In this document: positions 1 to 10,300 of the stretch, piece by piece
How the letters are laid out: every line of letters starts with the position of its first letter
How positions within the stretch are numbered: position 1 is the first letter of the stretch
DNA from: Coptodactyla brooksi
Taxonomy: Eukaryota; Arthropoda; Insecta; Coleoptera; Scarabaeidae
DNA: 22,200 nt
Reading direction: 5' to 3'
NCBI GenBank assembly: GCA_033557675.1
Contig: JAWQRM010000479.1
Location: forward strand, 1-22,200
The notes under the pieces: generated by a model
Databases searched by the model: none
What the model was told of the DNA's origin: nothing
What the model saw: only the letters and a program-made list of their open reading frames with translations
Position numbers and translations under genes: made by a program

Positions 1-92
1 ATTATGAGATTTCAGTAAATGACAACTCGTCGGCAAGGGCACAATTATAAAAATAGTAAAAAGTAGTTTATTGCACAATCGGTGACACTTAC

Positions 93-393
93 GTTTAGCG
101 CAATCGAATGGAGTTGACAAATTTCTATTCATAACTAATGTTGTATTTTCTGGAACACCCTCGTACTGAACCTCTATTTTTTCTATCCGTCCCACATTTT
201 CTCTTTGTCGCGTCTGCTCGAGTGCAAACAATTCGCCTTGTCTGTTAATTTCGTCATTACCACAACTTGCAAACCCTAAACAAAACACAATATTCGATTT
301 AGAAATTATTAAGAATAAATAGAATTATATACCTCTTATACTGAACGAGTTATTCTTGTTGAGTATACTATAAATATTGCGTATTCTTATCAT
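93..393 (-). CDS. mRpL39: Mitochondrial ribosomal protein L39, N-terminal part (two exons, runs off left edge)
   Basis: Large-subunit mitochondrial ribosomal protein. I read exon 1 as 393..333 (61 nt, ATG at 393-391) and exon 2 as 275..93 (183 nt). The splice sites are GT (minus GTATAT) after 333, AG before 275, and a consensus GTAAGT donor after 93. The phases agree: one base is left from exon 1 and two are taken from exon 2, restoring a Gly codon. The first 20 residues are basic and Ser/Asn-rich with no acidic residue, as expected for a mitochondrial targeting peptide. Exon 2 gives 61 codons, including GELFALEQTRQRENVGRIEK, then IEVQYEGVPENTTLVMNRN and LSTPFDCAK. This is the start of the TGS-like domain of the L39 family (family pattern: RxEKIEV, then VMNKNxSTPxxCA). 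The rest of the gene lies beyond position 1; no convincing exon 3 acceptor is visible in 1-92. It is divergent to the proteasome gene. Recognition rests on remembered family sequence and I am fairly sure. Confidence 0.88.
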
Positions 394-739
394 ATTTCTG
401 TGAGTAAATTATAAAATTAAATTCTTTAAACCATGTAGCTAGTAACATAACCTTGTTAAGTTTGCTTCTGATCATATGTTAAAGTACACATAAATTTTGT
501 TTGTTTGAAAACAATGTTTCAACAGGGCTTAGTTAAAGAAGTTTAAGCCCTCTTTAAGCCAATTTAATAATTATTTCTATAATTTTAAAACATAAAATTT
601 GAAATCTACGTTAGCACGTGTTCAGCGACATCTCTTGTATTATACGTGAACTTTAAAAATATCCCTATAGGTTAGGTTTTCGGAATTTGTTTTGCATTGT
701 CATTTGAGTGTATGCAACGAGTCTTTGAAATAGCGAATA
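394..739. promoter_or_regulatory. Bidirectional intergenic promoter region between mRpL39 and proteasome beta-5
   Basis: Only 346 bp separate the two divergent start codons, so both promoters and 5' leaders must lie here, unless non-coding first exons exist further away. Visible elements are a palindromic CACGTG E-box at 615-620, an inverted repeat GGGCTTA/TAAGCCC (525-531 and 544-550), and a direct repeat of TTTAAGCC at 542-549 and 553-560. I see no clear TATA box placed for either gene, which fits housekeeping promoters. The regulatory role is inferred from position. Confidence 0.6.
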
Positions 740-3700
740 ATGGCTTTAGCAGAGATTTGCGGTCTTCAAAACTTCGACTTATTGAAGCGTAAAGATGAAT
801 TTAATGTCGACGTGGTGAATTTCAATCAGAACTTCTGCAATAATATGGAATTGGCAGTACCACCGTACAGTAATGTAAGAGAGAAATCAAACCTTTCTGT
901 TTATTTCGTTTACTGTGCTGAATTATTGCTTTATTACGTTTTTTTATAGCCCGCGGAAGTACTATCCCAATTGTCCACAGACGAAACCGGAAAAGAAATT
1001 AAAATCAAGTTCGACCACGGTACCACTACGTTAGGGTTTCAGTATAAGGGCGGCGTTGTCTTGGCTGTAGATTCCCGAGCTACCGGCGGCTCATTTATTG
1101 GCTCTCAAACTATGAAGAAAATTGTAGAAATCAACAACTTTTTATTAGGTAAGTAAAAATGTATATTTTAATCCTAATATATTTATTCATAAAAAAACAA
1201 ATATGCCTATGATATGTAAATAAAATAATAAATTTATTATGTTTTTATATAGTAAGGTATAAAACTATAGCAGAATTCGCTTATAATAAGCTTCAAGGGA
1301 CAAATAAATCATATCATTGTAATTTGAGAAAAAATATTTAAATACATACACAACAAAATCAGCTTATATGTTCCACTGTTTTTTCTGTTTATTATTAATA
1401 AATACTGTTTTTCTTTTCGATTTTTACAACAGAATCTGAAGAGCAGTTATTAAAATAGACATATTTCTTTACAACACATATTGTAACTACAGTTTCAGTT
1501 ATAGTCAGAGGTTGAAATTCTGTGTAGCAATCATTTTATTTGTCTCCTTCATTATTACATTATCTGGCCTGGACAAGACAATTTTTCTAGAATAGACTCC
1601 TGTTGCTGGAATTTTATCATCAATGGGTAGGAAGTTTTGATATCCACTCCGAAAGGGAAAGATCATCTTCATCAAATTTCTTTGCTGTTGAAAAATAATC
1701 TTGTGCTGTTAACAGTTTTGCATGTTTAGAACAGTTAACAATCTTTGCAGAACTGACCCGATGTCAAGGTGACGTTACCATCTTAATCGCTTCTGACAAT
1801 GTTATCGCATTTTTTTTTATGCATTTCTGCATCGCGAATTATTTTCTAGAGTAAATTTGCATGAAAATTATTTTTAAGATTTTGAATTGCACCTTGTTCC
1901 ATTCGTTGGAGAAACGAATTGATTGGGTGACAGAAATGCAGAAATTGAAGTTAGGTGTGATGGATAGTTATCTACAAGTAACCCACTTGCGTATAAAACC
2001 TTCAAAAGTTTCAGACATGTTCCATGCTGTTTTATTTTCACTCTACTCTACAGGCTGTGATTTTACATTTTCAAAACAGAGATTTAGATTTTCTTTAATA
2101 ACGAACATTTTTTGACTTTTCTGACAAACCCATATTTGCTAACACTAACAGTGTTAGCTGCTCTTTCGATAATTTTCTCCCAATGCACTTTTCTCTCTTA
2201 CATTTGATTCTTTTCAAATTTCAGCTCATAAAATAGACCTGCTTCGTTCATATTAAAAATGTCACTGGTTTTATATCCCTTCCTTTTTTACATTACCCTT
2301 GATCAGGTTAGCCTCACCAGAAATTTTTCCCAACACAATATTATTTCGCATCCGAAAACGATAAATCCAGCTTTCAGTATAAACAAAGTTCTTGCCAAAA
2401 ATAATATCAATTTCATTTGTAGCATTGATTGGTTCTGGGTTATTGGTACATTTTGGCTTTTTTGAATTTTAAACCATTTCAACAAACATTCTTCAATATC
2501 ACAATTTTGAGAACAACATACTCTTTTCCTTTTTATGGATTCAGATTTGCAACTGTTCTGAATTGTTGCGCCATTTCTCCATAGGTGCTGATTGTAGACT
2601 GTGGGGGGCTGTCTAATTCTTTTGCCAGTTCTACAAGAGAGTTACCAGATTCCAAGCTCCATGAATGGAACCCAAAAAACACCTTTTTGGGTTCCATTCT
2701 GTAAAGGTTTACAAAAACGTTCATATACCATACAATACCATACAGTTGCAATGTTTTAAAAGGTTTTACCTCAAATTTAAAACAATTTAATTAATTTAAA
2801 ATTGTAACTTAATCTCTCTTTAGAATTATTTGAAATGTATTCACCTCCGAAACAACCACCAAAATAAAATATTTGTGCAAAGAATACAATACAATAGAAA
2901 ATTCGGTAATTCCCTGAATTCTCAAGTAATCATTTCATTTGAAACGGTTCAAACTTTTCATATTTGATCCTTCTAACCAAATATTGTATTGAAGAATGCA
3001 GCCGAACTGCATCATTATAAATGAAATCACTGTTAAATCAGAATTCGTTCTGAGCAAGTAATTTTGTAAAGAACATGTTTTGACAGAACATCGTTGTAAG
3101 CAAGGTCGTTTTTAAGCAAATTCTACTGTATTTCATGAAAAAAAATACATCCTGATAGTTATTAAATATTTAATTAATTGAAAGTAATAACAAGATTAAA
3201 GCTGTAAATAAAATATTATTTTTATCTGATTGTCTTCAATGATTGAAAAGAAATTCGATAGATCAGAAGGTCAAAGAGGCCTTCACCAGCAGAAAGTAAA
3301 AATTCTATTTCAATAGTGTGACATTGCAAGAAATTTCCCTTGTTCATTAACAAAAAGCAGATATGGTTTAATGCTACAAATTGAAGTGGAATGATTTATA
3401 AAAAGTAAAAAAAAAGTTCAAACGATACAGAAATAAACAATATGTTTAAAAATTTGAGTTGAATAGTGCAAAATAAGATATAAAATAAGAAAAATAATGT
3501 TGGGCTTTTACTATTTAATTTCATTGTTATTTTTACGATCCTTCAAAATAAAAAAAATTGCTATAAGTTTTGGGCAATGTATAATAAATGAAATACTAAT
3601 TATGGTCATTATAAATACTTATTGTGAAGTAAATGAAAACTGGGACTTAGTAATTAAATTTTCTAAAACTTAATAAAAATTGTAAATTACAAAGAGAAGT

Positions 3701-4308
3701 AACAAACTTATAACTTTCTTAATGGTCAATTTATTTTGCATCCAGCACATATATAAATAAAATCAATGTTAGTTTTTATAATTATTCTTCTTTATACAGG
3801 GACTTTGGCCGGTGGAGCAGCAGATTGTGTCTATTGGGACAGAGTCTTGGCGAAACAATGTCGCATGTACGAACTCCGCAATCGTGAACGTATCTCCGTG
3901 GCCGCTGCCTCGAAGCTTATGGCTAACATGGTGTACAATTACAAAGGCATGGGTCTGTCAATGGGTATGATGATCGCCGGTTGGGACAAGCGAGGGCCCC
4001 AGTTGTACTATGTCGATTCCGAGGGCACGCGTACTTCTGGAAAAGTGTTCAGCGTAGGTTCAGGTTCCATTTACGCTTTTGGGGTTTTGGATGCTGGATA
4101 CAAATGGGATTTAACCGATGAGGAAGCGTACGAACTGGGACGAAGATCAATCTACCATGCGACGCACAGGGATGCTTATTCTGGCGGTATTGTGCGAGTA
4201 TATCACATGAAGAGTACTGGATGGGTCCATATCGACAATAACGATTGTATGGATATGCATTATAAATATTACGATGAGAAAATGATTGCCGAGAATCAGA
4301 TTGTATAA
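740..4308 (+). CDS. Prosbeta5: Proteasome subunit beta type-5 (chymotrypsin-like catalytic subunit)
   Basis: N-terminal threonine peptidase of the 20S core, responsible for chymotrypsin-like cleavage. Exons are 740..874, 950..1148 and 3800..4308 (135+199+509 nt = 280 aa plus stop). Donors are GTAAGA and GTAAGT; acceptors are TATAG and TACAG. Phases are 0 and 1, and the split codon restores Gly. Residues 1-69 are the propeptide, ending in HG. The mature chain starts at Thr70 (TTTLGF). Counting from it, Asp17 lies in AVDSRAT and Lys33 in TMKK, the standard catalytic and structural residues. Then come LGTLAGGAADC, ERISVAAASK, GMGLSMG, VGSGS and RDAYSGG, all typical of beta-5. Position 45 of the mature chain is Leu where vertebrate beta-5 has Met; I recall Leu in Drosophila too, so it is probably normal for insects. 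The ATG context is good and the length is normal for the family. The large second intron carries a Tigger remnant. Confidence 0.95.
1490..3128 (-). mobile_element. Degenerate pogo/Tigger-type DNA transposon (dead transposase), minus strand
   Basis: Read on the minus strand, broken frames follow the Tigger/jerky transposase order. At about 2751-2535 is a Psq-type helix-turn-helix region (LESGNSLVELAKELDSPPQS). At about 2485-2300 is a CENP-B-type helix-turn-helix (LKWFKIQKSQNVPIT, then KISGEA). Near 2255-2225 is NMNEAGLFY, matching NADETGLFY, the first catalytic Asp replaced by Asn. VDNYPSH lies at about 1975-1957, and at about 1911-1861 is LQRMEQGAIQNLKNNF, matching LQPMDQGVIQNLK. KMVTSP and SSAKIVNC follow near 1790-1730. 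Several stops and frameshifts show it is dead. The right end is a pogo-like terminal repeat followed by TA at 3129-3130. The left end near 1490 is uncertain. It sits antisense inside the proteasome intron. Confidence 0.8.
3104..3128 (-). repeat. Pogo-like terminal repeat of the intronic Tigger element
   Basis: On the minus strand from 3128 the sequence begins CAGTAGAATTTGCTTAAAAA. This resembles the ends of pogo-family elements (CAGTATAATTCGCTTA in Drosophila pogo, from memory). It is flanked outward by TA at 3129-3130, the target dinucleotide of this superfamily. The matching left terminal repeat was not found with confidence. Confidence 0.6.
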
Positions 4309-4376
4309 TTATAAATTTTACTTTTGGTTTAATTTGGAATTGTCTTTTTTTTTACAGGTATTATGATTACAACTGA

Positions 4377-4382
4377 AATAAA
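4377..4382 (+). terminator. Polyadenylation signal of proteasome beta-5
   Basis: A canonical AATAAA lies 69 bp after the TAA stop codon (stop at 4306-4308), giving a short 3' UTR. No other AATAAA lies between the stop and this one. Confidence 0.7.
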
Positions 4383-4659
4383 ATGTAAGGAAATACTTTG
4401 AGTTGGCGATATTTTCTCTTTATACCGCTCCAATCTGTTTCCCATAAAATAATTCTTTTGTATGGAATGGGGCCGACTACCGGAAATGAATTAAATAACT
4501 ATCAAGTTGTTGAAAAGCTAATTTTGGTTTTTCTTGTGCGGAATAAAACACGATTTTTATACGACAAGTGATATATTGAATCAATTAGGTATTTTTCGTT
4601 TTGTTCAATGTCCTTTTACCATCTTTTTGCGAACTTTATGATGTCACACTGAGAGAACA

Positions 4660-5350
4660 TCTGCAAAAAAAGACAAACAACATCGGCCCTTATCAGCAAA
4701 AAAAAAACCGAAGCAAGTACGATATTGAACCATCATCATCGTTGAAAGCTAAACCATTAAAGGAGTTTTGATCGAAACAAAAGACGGTGCAAGGTCAGGA
4801 TTATATAGCGGATGTGATATCACTTGAATATGATTTTTTTGCTATTTGCCAATTCTGGACGTTTTTCTTTGATGTTTGCTTGACGTTTTGCTTTATTTAA
4901 TTTCACTAGTTCTTTACAGTATACATTTGAATCAATCATTTGGTTCCTTGCAAGCAAATGTTCATCACATTTGCTTCATGATCTTTTTCGATTGATATTG
5001 TAAACAATCCACTTCTCATCACCAGTTATCATTTCTTTCATTTTTGAAATGATCCTCTTCATCATGCTTGAGGTACAGATTGCAAATGTCGATGCCTTGT
5101 GTTAATCTATTTCAATTTATGTAGAACTCAAATATGGAGTTTTTTCAATGAATCCAAGGTCCTGCAAATGCCTGTTGATAGTTGAAAAATGCTTTTCACC
5201 AACTTCAGGTGTTAAAGTATGGCGATAAGATTCGATTATGGCTTTGATTTCATCACCATTAACTTTTAGTTGGATGACCAAAACGTAGGTTATCTTTGAG
5301 TGCAAAATCTCCAGGACTAAATTTAGTGATCTAATTCTGATAAGTGACTT
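4660..5350 (-). mobile_element. Degenerate mariner transposase remnant, minus strand
   Basis: The minus-strand reading contains NGDEIKAIIESYRHTLTPEV, then STINRHLQDLGFIEK at about 5260-5130. This is the second helix-turn-helix of mariner transposases (usual form STVSRHLKKLGFxKK). TGDEKWIVYNINRKRS at about 5026-4980 matches the ITGDEKW(I/V)xY motif with the first catalytic Asp. VYCKELVKLNKAKRQANIKEKRPELANSKK (about 4930-4840, given as two joined runs of family pattern: VYCxxL and KRPxLANxK) precedes the second catalytic region, which is decayed. Stops and frameshifts between the blocks make it non-functional. The terminal inverted repeats were not identified. Confidence 0.78.
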
Positions 5351-6518
5351 TAACACGTTAAAGTCAACATTAAACCTGTAAATAAAATTACAAGCAAGTT
5401 ACTTGGAAAGCCAGATAAATGACATTGCTAGAGAATACCAATAGAAATAAATCATTTCTTTGATTTAATTCAAAAAAATTACCAAAGCCATCTATTTGAT
5501 ATAATCGAAATTACTTTTGCAACAATCTGATAATTTTCTTTTTGATTGAAAGATGAGGTCAGGAAATGAAATAGAACTCGAGGTTCAGAACAATAATAAA
5601 CTCTTTTAAGAAAACCGAAATTTATTCTAAACTCAAGATCAATACGAAAAATATATTTATAACACCAAATATCTAAATCAAAATCACAGCTTTGTACTTT
5701 CAGTTACTTGGACAGAACATAGACTGATAGTCAAGGGTGATAAAATCTTAGCTTCAGCTAAGAGGTGACATAAAAAGCTAAAATACTAAGAAATACTCTT
5801 ACTATTACCTAAAGATAAAGGACAGGATTATTTTCAGCACTATATGAATCTCGAATTACAATAGCTGATATACTTTCAGGTTTGGTTTGTCATTTTTCTG
5901 ATTCCAACTGATTCTGCAACTTGAATTATTATTTGTTTTGCGTGTGTATATCTTGAATTTCAATTTTGTTTTCATTTTTTCAATCTTTTCATTTTATCCT
6001 CTTTTTAGTAAAGTAATTTCTTTTCATTGTCCACAAACTGTTTTCTTCAATTTTGTGCTCCAGCAGTTTTACAATGATCTTATACTTGGCGTTTCCATCT
6101 TATTGTTTATATAGCATAGGCTTTGTTTTTGTTATTATTCTTAATTGCTCCTTTTAATTTTCCTTTTTCTCCTATATATGTGCCAGTGCTCTCTAATCTT
6201 TTTGTCCTTATTATTTTCATTATATTTTCGTTTCCTAAAATTTTTCACTTATCGGCTATAAACAGATTTTTTGTTTTTGTTGCTGTATTAATAGTTAATG
6301 GTTATGTTTATGAATCCATTTGCCAAGTAACTTAACATATTAAGATTATACTACTTTAATTTTATATTGCACAACAAATATTATTTTCTTATCATTATTT
6401 ACAGGTATGTTACAATACCTAGATTTTTTAATCTATAAAACAATAAAAAGGAAATCATTTTTGAAATTCCTTGCGTGCTGCGCTTAATCTCAAAATTGAA
6501 TAAATAGAAAGCCTCTTG

Positions 6519-6915
6519 CAAATAAACTAAATTTCTAGTAACACAACTCCTAAGCAAGCAATAACGTTTATCGTATTATTAAGTAAACAATATTGAGGTA
6601 TGCATACAATTGCATAGTGTGACTATTTTATAGTCTATTGAAAGAGTGTTTTGCATACTAAAGAAATTAACATAAATAGTGTTGTTTAAAATTAATGATA
6701 TATGTAAATGTTCTAAACAAAATGATCTTGTATAACACTGTACACGAGTATTCAGTTTTTCCACCTATAAACAATACAAAAATCCTCATTCTTGAAGTTA
6801 TCTAGAAGTCCAGTAACCTGTAATTTGTGTAAACACAAGTAAAGCCAATAAACAAATTCTAATAACACAATTCCTAAGTACAAACATTATAGTTTATCTT
6901 GTTCTTAAATAAACG
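6519..6915. repeat. Pair of diverged direct repeats
   Basis: Positions 6519-6590 and 6845-6915 share the order AATAAAC, then AACACAA(C/T)TCCTAAG, then GTTTAT and TTA(A)GTAAAC/AAATAAAC, with substitutions and small gaps. They lie about 325 bp apart on the same strand. They may be two fragments of one element or an old local duplication. No coding potential is seen. Confidence 0.45.
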
Positions 6916-7364
6916 TTAATTGAATTGTAAATTTTTATAAATATACATTTTAAATTGAATTCCCCAAATATTGTTTCATTTTTATCCTTTGGTGATTCAA
7001 ACGAAATAAATAAATTTACGAAAGTGTTTCAAATCCATGCGATAATTCTAGTGCCAATTGTTGCTCCTCACGTTGATTATATTTTTTGCTATTCAATTTG
7101 CCAATTATGTAATTTCTTTCAAAACCACAAACAGAATAAATCATTAGTAAGCATATTACGTTGAAATAAGGTTTGATTTCTGTCACGTTTATTGACCGTG
7201 CAGTTGTACACATATCTGGTACTCCAATGTCCAAACTTACTTCCGTATCAGCTGTATTTTCCTCTTTCGGAGGAGGTCGGTTCCACCGTCCGTCTTATAA
7301 TCAAGTTTTGTGCGATTAGCAATAGTCGTTTGTTAGAATCGGCAAGTTTACGACGTTCGTTAAC

Positions 7365-10300
7365 ATGATTCTAAAAATGTTAATTACGTTGTGTATTTGT
7401 TACCTTAACATTCATTTGGGTAGGTCATAATTAAATAAGAGCAGAAACAAAATGTATATATTTTTTTAACTGTAGCAAACAGTTTGTACATGGGACCAAT
7501 CCAGTGGAGTACAACTTACACAACAAAAGGCACTCTTTACATTCCCTATGCAGAAATTGCTGAACCATTTTACGCTTGGTAAGTGTGAAATATATAATAA
7601 GATTTTCACAAGAAATTGCTTCGTTCCTAATATAGTGTAAGTTGATCCTTTAACAACAATATTTTGTTTCATATAACTGTTGCAAACAGTTTTGATAGGG
7701 TGACAATATAAAACAATATTTTGAAATCCATATCAGTTGATAAGAACATTATTTGTATCTTTACTTAAGGTCATAGAGATCAACTTTCTTTGTGGTTTCC
7801 AAAAATTAGCTGCATTGATTACTGATGTCAGATTTGTAGTATTCTCTATCTAAACAATGATAATATATAATAGTATTATACTAAGTAAAGATTATTGTTA
7901 TTTATTTAGGTATGATCAATCTTCTGGCCAATCCAGAATTGATTACTATGGAGGAATGGTTAAAACATACCAGCTTTCAAATTATGGAAAATATGGCACC
8001 AGTTTGAAAATTGCACCTGTCACTACCGAGGAAGAAGTAAATTCCAACACTTGCTTACAAGTGAATGGGACAACTGAATACAAAATTGAACCTCAAACCA
8101 TCTTACCAGACTTGACCGGTTTCTCTTATTTAGGTATTGAAAATATTTAATACGAATGAGTTGCACATTTCAGCTATTAAAGTGTGTATAAATTTTGCTT
8201 AATCTGCTTAAAAAGAATAAACATTTGTACTATTGCTGAGAAATCACATCTAGGCTCTCTTGCTGTATAGTAACTTACAGAACTCATCATCAAAGTGGAT
8301 CACCATCACCTCTTATTGAGATGATGGTAATCCAGTTCCTGACATTACAAAGACGAGCGAGAAACATGTTCTTATTGCAATGCGATCATTGTATGACAGA
8401 TGAGGTCAGGTCATCCGCTGTAAGAGAACACTAGAAGCTTTCTCGAAATAAACTTATCTATCCTGAGTGTTATCCAAGGGATTCGAAATTAAGTTAGTTA
8501 AAAAACCAAACAATCCGTTCACACCTTACTTTCATATGTTTCCGAGGCTTAATAAAAAATATGCCGACTTTTCGAACTTCAGTGGCTCTATAAGTAGAGT
8601 TGTTAGAATTTTTTTCTCTGCAAGTAACATTGTTAGTTAAAATATTACTTGCAGAAAAAGTGGAATACAGAATTTGCATGTTAAAAATGGAATAAACTGC
8701 AACATTACTTTGGAAATTTTGAATAGAGGTTTTGGCGAATCTTCTATGAGCGTTTACAAACATTTCTAAGAGGACCGACAAGATATTGAAGATAAAATTA
8801 ATGTTGAACATTCTCAAATCACTACCAGAGAGGTAGCTGGGATGATGGATAAGCATTTGATTCATACCAAGCAATTTTTTTAACGTTTTGGGCATGAGAC
8901 ATGTGGGAGCAAAGTTCGTTCCAAAATTGTTGAATTGCGACTGCTATTCAACAATTGTTGAATCGGGTAATAACTGGTGATGAAATAGAGGTGTATGGAC
9001 ATGACATGGATGTTAAAGCCCAATCATTCCAATGGAAGCTTCCTGAAGTGACAAGGCTAAAACACTCAAGTTTTGTTAGATTTCAATGGAATGGTATATC
9101 ATCAGTTATTGGCACCAAGTCGTACAGTCAGCAAAAAGTATCACAAGAAAATTCAATATCATTTGTGTGAAGGAATCTGAAGAAAACACCTGGATTTGTG
9201 GTGGAACAACTAATGATAATTGCACTATGATGCGCCTTTTCACAATACACTGCTTATAATGTTGGACATGTGTACAAAAGCAGAGTCAGTCAATGTAAAA
9301 GCGGAGTCTGGCATAGTGGACTTGTATCAAAATACATTTGCAAAAGCCTCTTTCTTTTTGGAAAAAGATATTTGACCAAAGTTTTCGCAAAGCTTGAAAT
9401 TTGAGCCGTGTTTGGTAGGTGTTCCCAAGTCCTTTTGGATTTTGATAATGTATCAGGCATCTTTCCAAAGAAAACCATTCACTTATAACCACTTGTTATA
9501 AGTGAATGGTTTAGGCTAGGGTTGTTGTTAGCTCTTAGCTAACTTTCCCTAACTGAGGAGACAAATTGTTCTATCAACTTTTCTCTTGGCAAGGAAATTG
9601 ACCAAACTTTCGCGAAGCACGAAATTTGTACTGCATTTGAAGGTCTTCCCAAGTCTTTGAGATTGAGGTAGAAATGGGTCTTTAACCATTAGGTTTGGTG
9701 TTGATCCCAGTTTGAATCTCTCGTTTTTGAACTTTCTATTGTTCTCATCACTACAGCAAAAAGATGGTACTTTACAAATAATGTTGGACAAGTACGCAAA
9801 AGCAGATGTTAGTCAAAGCAAAAGCAGCTGTAAACAGCTTCTTTGGTGCGAAGAGAAGGCTGAAAAGGATATAAAACACTTATAGTCTAGAATTAAATTA
9901 AAAAAACGTTAAACAAGAGCTAGGGTTCTGAGTTTGTAAATTTATTTCTGATAAAATGTGGCATTAAGATAGCTGATATATTTACTTATTGCCACTTTAC
10001 CTACCAAAATATAGAATTTTGTATATTTTCCATAATTAGAACCTTCTGAAACAAGTTCTGAAAATAATTTCGAAAGAATTGAAAACAAAAGACTCCATTT
10101 ATTAAGAAATGATTTTTTTCTTTGAAGGTGATGACGTGATTAATGGACAAACTACCCAGAAATGGCAACTAGTTCAAACAATCGGACAGAAAACGAACAA
10201 GTACACCGTTTGGTTAAAGTTCAAAACTGATACCCAGCAGCGTACAGTTAAATATGCAGTTCCAGTCAAGTACGAGATGAAAGGGTTTAATTCTCTGTTG

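Larger units (their letters stand above)
1149..3799. other. Intron 2 of the proteasome beta-5 gene (2651 bp)
   Basis: The intron is bounded by GTAAGT (1149) and TACAG (ends 3799). About 1490-3128 is an antisense pogo/Tigger remnant, described separately. The left part (1170-1480) and right part (3131-3765) are A+T-rich, with no coding, repeat or RNA signal that I can support. Confidence 0.85.
4383..7364. other. Intergenic region between proteasome beta-5 and the cysteine protease
   Basis: About 3 kb without a host gene that I can recognise. It contains a mariner remnant (4660-5350, minus) and a pair of diverged direct repeats (6519-6590 and 6845-6915). The rest (5360-6500 and 6600-6840) is A+T-rich and featureless to my reading. 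Short open frames there encode low-complexity Phe/Ile-rich or Asn/Lys-rich peptides and look fortuitous. The last 130 bp (7230-7364) is less A+T-rich and probably holds the promoter and 5' leader of the protease gene. Confidence 0.7.
8134..10127. other. Intron 3 of the cysteine protease gene (1994 bp)
   Basis: Bounded by GTATTG (8134) and GAAG (ends 10127). It contains a mariner remnant (about 8560-9270) and a duplicated, fold-back-bearing stretch (9259-9830). The flanks 8150-8480 and 9840-10120 show nothing I can name. Confidence 0.8.

Noticed and set aside
1..92. A third mRpL39 exon at the left edge
   Set aside because: No minus-strand AG gives a frame that continues the L39 family sequence; short readings hit stops.
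1861..2115. 84-aa plus-strand open frame in the proteasome intron
   Set aside because: It is the antisense shadow of the Tigger transposase remnant.
4356..4376. Polypyrimidine plus CAG after the proteasome stop codon, suggesting an extra exon
   Set aside because: It lies in the 3' UTR; the upstream exon ends in a stop and no donor or downstream coding sequence supports splicing here.
6123..6335. 70-aa hydrophobic open frame that could be a small membrane protein
   Set aside because: Low-complexity Phe/Ile-rich translation of T-rich DNA, with no family resemblance or promoter or poly(A) context.
8494..8895. 133-aa open frame on the minus strand
   Set aside because: It lies antisense to the mariner remnant, whose plus-strand translation matches a known family; no recognisable domain on this strand.
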